Assembly: GCA_025351005.1 (NCBI GenBank)
Contig: JANXWS010000066.1
Span: 47,040 to 111,039, forward strand
Reading direction: 5' to 3'
From: Pseudomonadota bacterium
Lineage (GTDB): Bacteria > Pseudomonadota > Gammaproteobacteria > Steroidobacterales > Steroidobacteraceae
DNA: 64,000 nucleotides
Shown here: piece by piece, positions 59,636 through 64,000 of the stretch
How the letters are laid out: each line of letters begins with the position of its first letter
Position numbering within the stretch: the stretch's first letter is position 1
The notes under the pieces: model-generated
Databases searched by the model: none
Told to the model about the DNA's origin: nothing
The model's input: only the letters and a program-made list of their open reading frames with translations
Position numbers and translations under genes: made by a program

Positions 59636-61903
59636 ATGTACGCACACCCGTTATTTCGCCCTCTGGCCGTCGCGACCGCGGTCGTCGTGCTGGCCCTCGC
59701 GCTCATGCTCGCGTTCGCTCCCGGGCCCTCGGCGGCGCTTGAGGGGCTGTCGCTCGCCCTATTGCAGCGGGCCGAGAACGCACCGGCGGGCGCCGGCGTC
59801 GTCTGGATCGCGAGCGAGGGCAATGCCGCCGACGCCGGCGGGCTCCGCAGCCAGGCCGCGCGCGCGATCGACGCCGCCGCGCAGGCCGGGGCCCGCGCGA
59901 TCGTCGTCGCCCTGCCCCTCGCCGAGCCAAGCGACAGCGCGGACCTGGCGCGCGTGCGAACGTTCCTCGACGTCGCCGAAACGTCGCCGGATGCCGAGAT
60001 GCGCACGCGCCTGCAGGCTTGGGTCCAGGAACTCGACCACGACGGTGACCTCGAGCGCGCGTTGCGCGCCGCCGGCAACGCCGTGCTGCTCGGCGCCGCC
60101 AACGCCCAGCCGCTCGAACGCTTCGCAAGCGCGGCGCGCGGCGTCGGTTACGAGCCGGCCGCTGCACCGGAGGCCGACGGAGTGACGCGCCGCGACCGGC
60201 TCTACGTCGCGGACGCCGGCGGCACGGCGCTGCCATCGCTAACGTTCGCGGCATGGCTCGCGAGCCGCGCCCAGTCGGTCGCGCCGCTCGCCGACCGGCC
60301 GCTGGCGGCGATCGCCGCCCAGTTCCGCGGCACTCGCGGCCTCTGGGTACCGACGTTCGGGCGGCGCGCGAGCGAGCAGGGCGGCACCGTCCGGATCGGG
60401 ATCGGCGAGATCACCCAGGGCCACGTCCCGAAGGAGCGGCTGGCCCGGCAGATCGTCGTGATCGGCGGCGGACAGGCCAGCCTCGCCGTGCCGACGGGCC
60501 CCGGCATCACGCTCGGCGAAGCGCTGGCCCAGCGGATCGCGAGCCTCGAGTCCGACAGCTACGCGACGCTGCCGCCGTTCGCGCGGATCCTCACGTTCCT
60601 CGCGCTGCTGGCGACCGTCGCCTGGGCTGCAATCGTCGCGCCGCGGCTGCGCGCGACCACGCGCCTGAGCGTCACGCTGCTGCTCGCGCTTGGACTGTTC
60701 GTGCTCGAGGTCGCGCTGCTCGCGAGCCTGCGACTGTGGCTGCCGCTGACCGCCGCGGCGGCGGTGCTGCCCTTCGCGACGCTCGCCGTCTGGGCGACGC
60801 CGGAGCGCCGCGAGCGCGTCCGGCGACCCGAGCCCGTCGTGCCGCTGCCGCCAGCCGCCCGTGCCCTGCCGCGGGTCTTCGCCGTTCGACGCACGTCGGT
60901 GACTCCGGCGCCGGCGCCTACCGGGCCGGCCGCGGCGGAAGACGCCGCCGGCGACAATGCCGCCCAACCGCGCACGCTGCGCGAGATCAACGCGGTGCTC
61001 GAGGCGCGCCGCGAGGAGCCGACGCGCGCCGAGGTGGCGGACCTGCTGATCGGGCGCTCGCAGCGGCCGCCGAAGCCGAAGCTCGGCCGCTACGAGCTCG
61101 AGCGTGAACTCGGCCGCGGCGCAATGGGCACCGTCTACCTCGGCCAGGACCCGCGCATCAACCGCGTGGTCGCCGTCAAGGCGATCCCGATCGTCGAGGA
61201 ATTCACCGAGGCCGACCTGGCCGAGGCCCGCCAGCGGTTCTTCCGCGAGGCCGAAATGGCCGGGCGCCTCAAGCATCCGGGCATCGTCACGGTCTACGAC
61301 GCGGGCGAGGACACCGGCATCGCCTGGATCGCGATGGAGTACGTGCAGGGGCGGACGCTGTCGGACTTCGCGGTCTCCGACAAGCTGATGTCGCCGGCGC
61401 AGGTATTCGAGGTTACGGCCCGAATCGCCGACGCGCTCGACTATGCCCACCAGCAGGAGGTCGTGCACCGCGACATCAAGCCGGCGAACGTGCTGATCGA
61501 CCCCGCCACGCTCGACATCAAAATCACCGACTTCGGCATCGCCCGGCTGACCAACTCGAGCTCTACCCGCAGCGGCATCGTTCTGGGCACGCCGTCCTTC
61601 ATGGCGCCGGAGCGGCTGGAGGGACGCAACGTGACCGGGCGCTCGGACTTGTTCGCGCTCGGTGTTACCTTATTTCAGATGCTGTCAGGCCAGCTGCCGT
61701 TCCGCGCCGACTCGATGGCCGGCCTCATGGAAAAGATCGCCCACGAACCGCACCCGCCGCTGAAAACGATCCGCCCCGACCTGCCACCGTGCGCGTCCCT
61801 GATCGTCGACCGCGCGCTGCAGAAGGACCCCGCGCACCGCTTCGCGACCGGTGGCGAGATGGCGCGCGTGCTGCGGGCCTGCGGCCGGTCGCTAGCGAGC
61901 TGA
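59636..61903 (+). CDS. Ser/Thr protein kinase with CHASE2-like sensor and three membrane helices
   Basis: The 755 residues begin with a signal/anchor helix (about 7-27) and an extracytoplasmic CHASE2-like domain (about 35-310; VIGGGQASLAVPTG near the end). Three hydrophobic helices follow (316-338, 344-362, 366-384). The Hanks-type kinase is C-terminal (486-750): GRGAMG P-loop, K515 in VAVKAI, D613 in HRDIKPANV, D632 in DFG, and APE. All catalytic residues are present. It is followed by a PP2C phosphatase and a FHA protein, so the three probably form a signalling cassette. The external signal is unknown. Confidence 0.92.
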   Translation: MYAHPLFRPLAVATAVVVLALALMLAFAPGPSAALEGLSLALLQRAENAPAGAGVVWIASEGNAADAGGLRSQAARAIDAAAQAGARAIVVALPLAEPSDSADLARVRTFLDVAETSPDAEMRTRLQAWVQELDHDGDLERALRAAGNAVLLGAANAQPLERFASAARGVGYEPAAAPEADGVTRRDRLYVADAGGTALPSLTFAAWLASRAQSVAPLADRPLAAIAAQFRGTRGLWVPTFGRRASEQGGTVRIGIGEITQGHVPKERLARQIVVIGGGQASLAVPTGPGITLGEALAQRIASLESDSYATLPPFARILTFLALLATVAWAAIVAPRLRATTRLSVTLLLALGLFVLEVALLASLRLWLPLTAAAAVLPFATLAVWATPERRERVRRPEPVVPLPPAARALPRVFAVRRTSVTPAPAPTGPAAAEDAAGDNAAQPRTLREINAVLEARREEPTRAEVADLLIGRSQRPPKPKLGRYELERELGRGAMGTVYLGQDPRINRVVAVKAIPIVEEFTEADLAEARQRFFREAEMAGRLKHPGIVTVYDAGEDTGIAWIAMEYVQGRTLSDFAVSDKLMSPAQVFEVTARIADALDYAHQQEVVHRDIKPANVLIDPATLDIKITDFGIARLTNSSSTRSGIVLGTPSFMAPERLEGRNVTGRSDLFALGVTLFQMLSGQLPFRADSMAGLMEKIAHEPHPPLKTIRPDLPPCASLIVDRALQKDPAHRFATGGEMARVLRACGRSLAS

Positions 61904-61912
61904 GCGACAGCC

Positions 61913-62731
61913 GTGCGAAACAAGGTCAAGAGCGTCGCGTTGACCGACACCGGCCGGGTGCGGGAGCACAATGAGGACACGATCGGCACCGAGCCCGACA
62001 TCGGCCTGTACGTGCTCGCCGACGGCATGGGCGGCTACAACGCGGGCGAGGTTGCGAGCGGCATCGCCGTCAAGACGATCATGAACCTGGTGCGCGAGGC
62101 GTACCAGGTGCAGCAGCTGGACGGCACCGACCGGGCCACCGGGCTCATGCGGCCGAGCATCATCCTGCGCGACGCGATCCTGCGCGCCAACAAGATCATC
62201 CACCAGACCTCGAAGACCCAGCCGCAGTGCGACGGCATGGGGACGACCGTGGTCGCGGCGCTCTACTACAACGACCGCATCATCACCGCGCACGTCGGCG
62301 ACTCGCGGCTCTACCGCCTGCGCGGCGACCGCTTCGAGCAGCTGACCATGGATCACTCGCTGCTGCAGGAGTTGGTCGACCGCGGCTTCTACTCGCAGGA
62401 GGAGGCCGCCCGCTCGACCAACAAGAACTACGTGACGCGCGCGCTCGGCGTCGAGTCCACCGTCGCGGTCGACGTGCGCGAGCACAAGGTCGAGAAGGGC
62501 GACCACTTCGTGCTCTGCTCGGATGGCCTCTCCGACATGGTCGAGGACGAGGATATTCACTTAACAATCAGTACGTTCAGTGATAATCTTGAGACCATTG
62601 CTAAGCAATTGGTGCAGCTCTCGAACGAGCACGGCGGCCGCGACAACATCTCGGTGATCCTCACCGAGGTCATTGACTCCTTCCCGGCGCGGCGAGGCAT
62701 ACTTGACAGAATCTTGGGCTGGTTCGGCTGA
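61913..62731 (+). CDS. PP2C-family Ser/Thr protein phosphatase
   Basis: The 272 residues from the GTG at 61913 hold the PP2C metal motifs: E21/D22 in HNEDT, D38 in ADGMGG, D204 in CSDGLSD and D244 in GGRDN. The enzyme probably reverses the kinase encoded just upstream. A 59-base stretch at 62552-62610 is only 34 percent G+C and uses TTA and AGT codons that are rare elsewhere here, inside the conserved HLTISTF segment. The gene itself is intact. Confidence 0.95.
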   Translation: MRNKVKSVALTDTGRVREHNEDTIGTEPDIGLYVLADGMGGYNAGEVASGIAVKTIMNLVREAYQVQQLDGTDRATGLMRPSIILRDAILRANKIIHQTSKTQPQCDGMGTTVVAALYYNDRIITAHVGDSRLYRLRGDRFEQLTMDHSLLQELVDRGFYSQEEAARSTNKNYVTRALGVESTVAVDVREHKVEKGDHFVLCSDGLSDMVEDEDIHLTISTFSDNLETIAKQLVQLSNEHGGRDNISVILTEVIDSFPARRGILDRILGWFG

Positions 62732-62752
62732 CAGACGAGGGACTTAAGGCTC

Positions 62753-63469
62753 ATGGCTCGACTGATACTCAGCCTGGACAGTCAGGTGCTCGCCGAATAC
62801 AACATGAACAAGGAGCGTTATACGGTCGGCCGTCTGCCGGACAACGACGTCCGCATCGACAACCCCGCCGTCAGCGGCCACCACGCGCTGATCATCAACA
62901 TCCTCAACGACTCGTTCCTCGAGGACCTGAACAGCACCAACGGCACCTACGTCAACGGCAAGCTGATCAAGAAACACGCGATGCAACACGGCGACGTGAT
63001 CACCGTGGGCCATCACCAGCTTCGATTCGTCGACGCGCAGGACGGCGACAACTCGCAGGACGAGTTCGAAAAGACCATGGTCATCACCACCAGTTCGCAG
63101 GGTGAGGACCGCATTCGCCGGGTTGGACAGGCTGTGGACCAGGCCGCTAAAGCCGTGGCCGCCAAACGTCCCGCCGTTCCCGAATCCGCCACTGCGCTGC
63201 CCAAGGCCAAGTTGCAGGTGTTGAGCGGCGCCTTTGCAGGCCGTGAGCTGGAATTGACCAAGGCACTGACGACGTTGGGACGCCCCGGCATCCAGGTGGC
63301 TGCGATCACCCGCCGCGCCGAAGGCTACTTCATCGTCCATGTCGACAGCGGCAAGGAAAATGACTTTCCGCACGTCAACGGCGTGCCCATCGGTCCTCAG
63401 GCCCGCCGCCTGAACGACAACGATGTGGTGCAACTCGCCGGCGTGAAGATGGGCTTCTTCGAGAGCTAA
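62753..63469 (+). CDS. FHA-domain protein with one canonical and one degenerate FHA
   Basis: The 238 residues start with a canonical FHA: GR at 26-27, SGHH at 41-44 and STNGTYVNG at 61-69, the phospho-Thr binding set. A linker contains EKTMVI near 106-111, where a Thr could be phosphorylated. The second domain (about 153-236; TLGRPG, HVNG) lacks the Ser-x-x-His element. It is likely a phosphorylation-dependent adaptor for the kinase and phosphatase upstream. No type VI secretion gene follows. Confidence 0.9.
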   Translation: MARLILSLDSQVLAEYNMNKERYTVGRLPDNDVRIDNPAVSGHHALIINILNDSFLEDLNSTNGTYVNGKLIKKHAMQHGDVITVGHHQLRFVDAQDGDNSQDEFEKTMVITTSSQGEDRIRRVGQAVDQAAKAVAAKRPAVPESATALPKAKLQVLSGAFAGRELELTKALTTLGRPGIQVAAITRRAEGYFIVHVDSGKENDFPHVNGVPIGPQARRLNDNDVVQLAGVKMGFFES

Positions 63470-63482
63470 CCGGTACCGCGAC

Positions 63483-63497
63483 GGGCCGCAGCGGCCC
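63483..63497. terminator. hairpin between the FHA gene and convergent alr
   Basis: GGGCCG and CGGCCC form a 6-bp stem with a 3-base loop, followed by a second inverted repeat (ACGGGG/CCCCGT). It lies in the 41-base gap between convergent stops. No T-run is seen. Confidence 0.35.
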
Positions 63498-63510
63498 TAC
63501 GGGGTCCCCG

Positions 63511-64000
63511 TCACACCGTTTGCACAGCCACCCGCTGGCTGATGCCGCACAGCAGTTCGTAGGGAATGGTCCCCGCGCACGAGGCCACCCGTTCCACGGG
63601 CAGTCCATCGCCCCACAGCGTCACGCCGGACCCGCATTGCGCGGACGGCACATCCGTCACGTCGATGCCGATCATGTCCATGGAGACCCTGCCCGCCAGC
63701 GGCGCGCGGACCCCGTTCACCAGCACGGGCGTATTGCTTAGAACATTACGTGGATAGCCATCGCCGTAGCCCACCGCAGCGATCGCCAGCCGGGTTTTCC
63801 GCCCTGCCGTCCACCGACTGCCATAGCCCACCTGTTCGCCCGGCTCCAGGGTCTTGAGCGCGATTACGCGTGAACTCAAGGTCATGACAGGTTTCAAGCC
63901 CAGGTCGGTGCCGAGTTGGTCGGCAAACGGCGATACGCCGAACAGGGCGAGCCCAGGGCGCACCCAGTCGTATTGGGACTGCGGGAACGCGAACAGCGAG
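63511..64000 (-). CDS. alr: alanine racemase, C-terminal part (start beyond window)
   Basis: Open from the window's right edge on the minus strand to the stop at 63511, about 162 residues of the C-terminal half. The catalytic Tyr motif AAVGYGDGYPRN, the beta-barrel segment APLAGRVSMDMIGIDVT and the closing GTIPYELLCGISQRV are typical of Alr. A GTG at 63963 is internal, since the frame continues upstream through QSQYDWVRPGLALFG. The enzyme makes D-alanine for peptidoglycan. Confidence 0.93.
   Translation of the reverse strand, partial: SLFAFPQSQYDWVRPGLALFGVSPFADQLGTDLGLKPVMTLSSRVIALKTLEPGEQVGYGSRWTAGRKTRLAIAAVGYGDGYPRNVLSNTPVLVNGVRAPLAGRVSMDMIGIDVTDVPSAQCGSGVTLWGDGLPVERVASCAGTIPYELLCGISQRVAVQTV

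Noticed and set aside
62703..62708. A TTGACA near the end of the PP2C gene as a promoter for the FHA gene
   Set aside because: No -10 element is found at the proper distance, and the motif is inside a coding region.

Overview
The window is a gene-dense piece of a very GC-rich chromosome. The content points to a free-living gammaproteobacterium, perhaps near the Xanthomonadales, Nevskiales or Steroidobacter groups (inference, no phylogeny run). Pointers are the SUF cluster led by an Rrf2 regulator of the gammaproteobacterial type, ppsA with divergent ppsR, orn, BepA, MlaFEDCB, GcvR, SixA, a 67-kDa-type SppA and the ffh-rpsP-rimM-trmD-rplS ribosomal block. I see no insertion sequence, integrase, prophage gene, CRISPR array, restriction or other defence locus, and no stretch above about 300 bases lacks a gene. 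It reads as core chromosome.

Layout. 1-4060: a truncated peptide-binding lipoprotein, an FMN split-barrel protein, TruC, a lipid kinase and a small two-helix membrane protein. 4065-9000: a patatin/outer-membrane-barrel fusion, a nucleoside transporter, thymidine kinase and a TPR membrane protein in one run. 9012-16310: an oxidoreductase, an M28 peptidase, a tail-specific protease, and a coupled pair of unknown genes (DUF1249 plus a coiled-coil protein). 16414-19744: the divergent PpsR/PpsA pair. 19871-26962: a lipid-linked-sugar glycosyltransferase coupled to orn, an M48 protease, rsgA, and recR-ybaB-dnaX. 26992-28638: the SRP RNA, tRNA-Ser(GGA), a small lipoprotein and dapA. 28782-37849: gcvR, bcp, a PIN-PhoH protein, bepA, mlaA, convergent mlaFEDCB, and class I aldolase.

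38020-45196 is a complete suf operon (regulator, sufBCDS, sufU, sufT, Rieske ferredoxin) followed by sixA. A near-consensus IscR-type operator sits in front of it. 45203-48960 is putA, without its own DNA-binding domain, divergent from an Lrp-type regulator across a palindrome and a TATAAT box. 48971-51737 holds a Nudix hydrolase and the kbl-tdh threonine pathway. 51863-57238 holds sppA and the ribosomal/SRP operon. 57308-63469 holds a CcsA-like protein, a CorC-type transporter and a Ser/Thr kinase, PP2C phosphatase and FHA signalling trio. The window ends inside alr.

Three themes link the genes: envelope upkeep (BepA, Mla, Tsp, SppA, patatin barrel), Fe-S assembly, and amino-acid catabolism (proline, threonine). 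No wholly new system is evident. The least explained parts are the DUF1249/coiled-coil pair, the pore-like 116-residue membrane protein, the kinase/phosphatase/FHA trio without an obvious effector, and an AT-rich patch inside the phosphatase gene.
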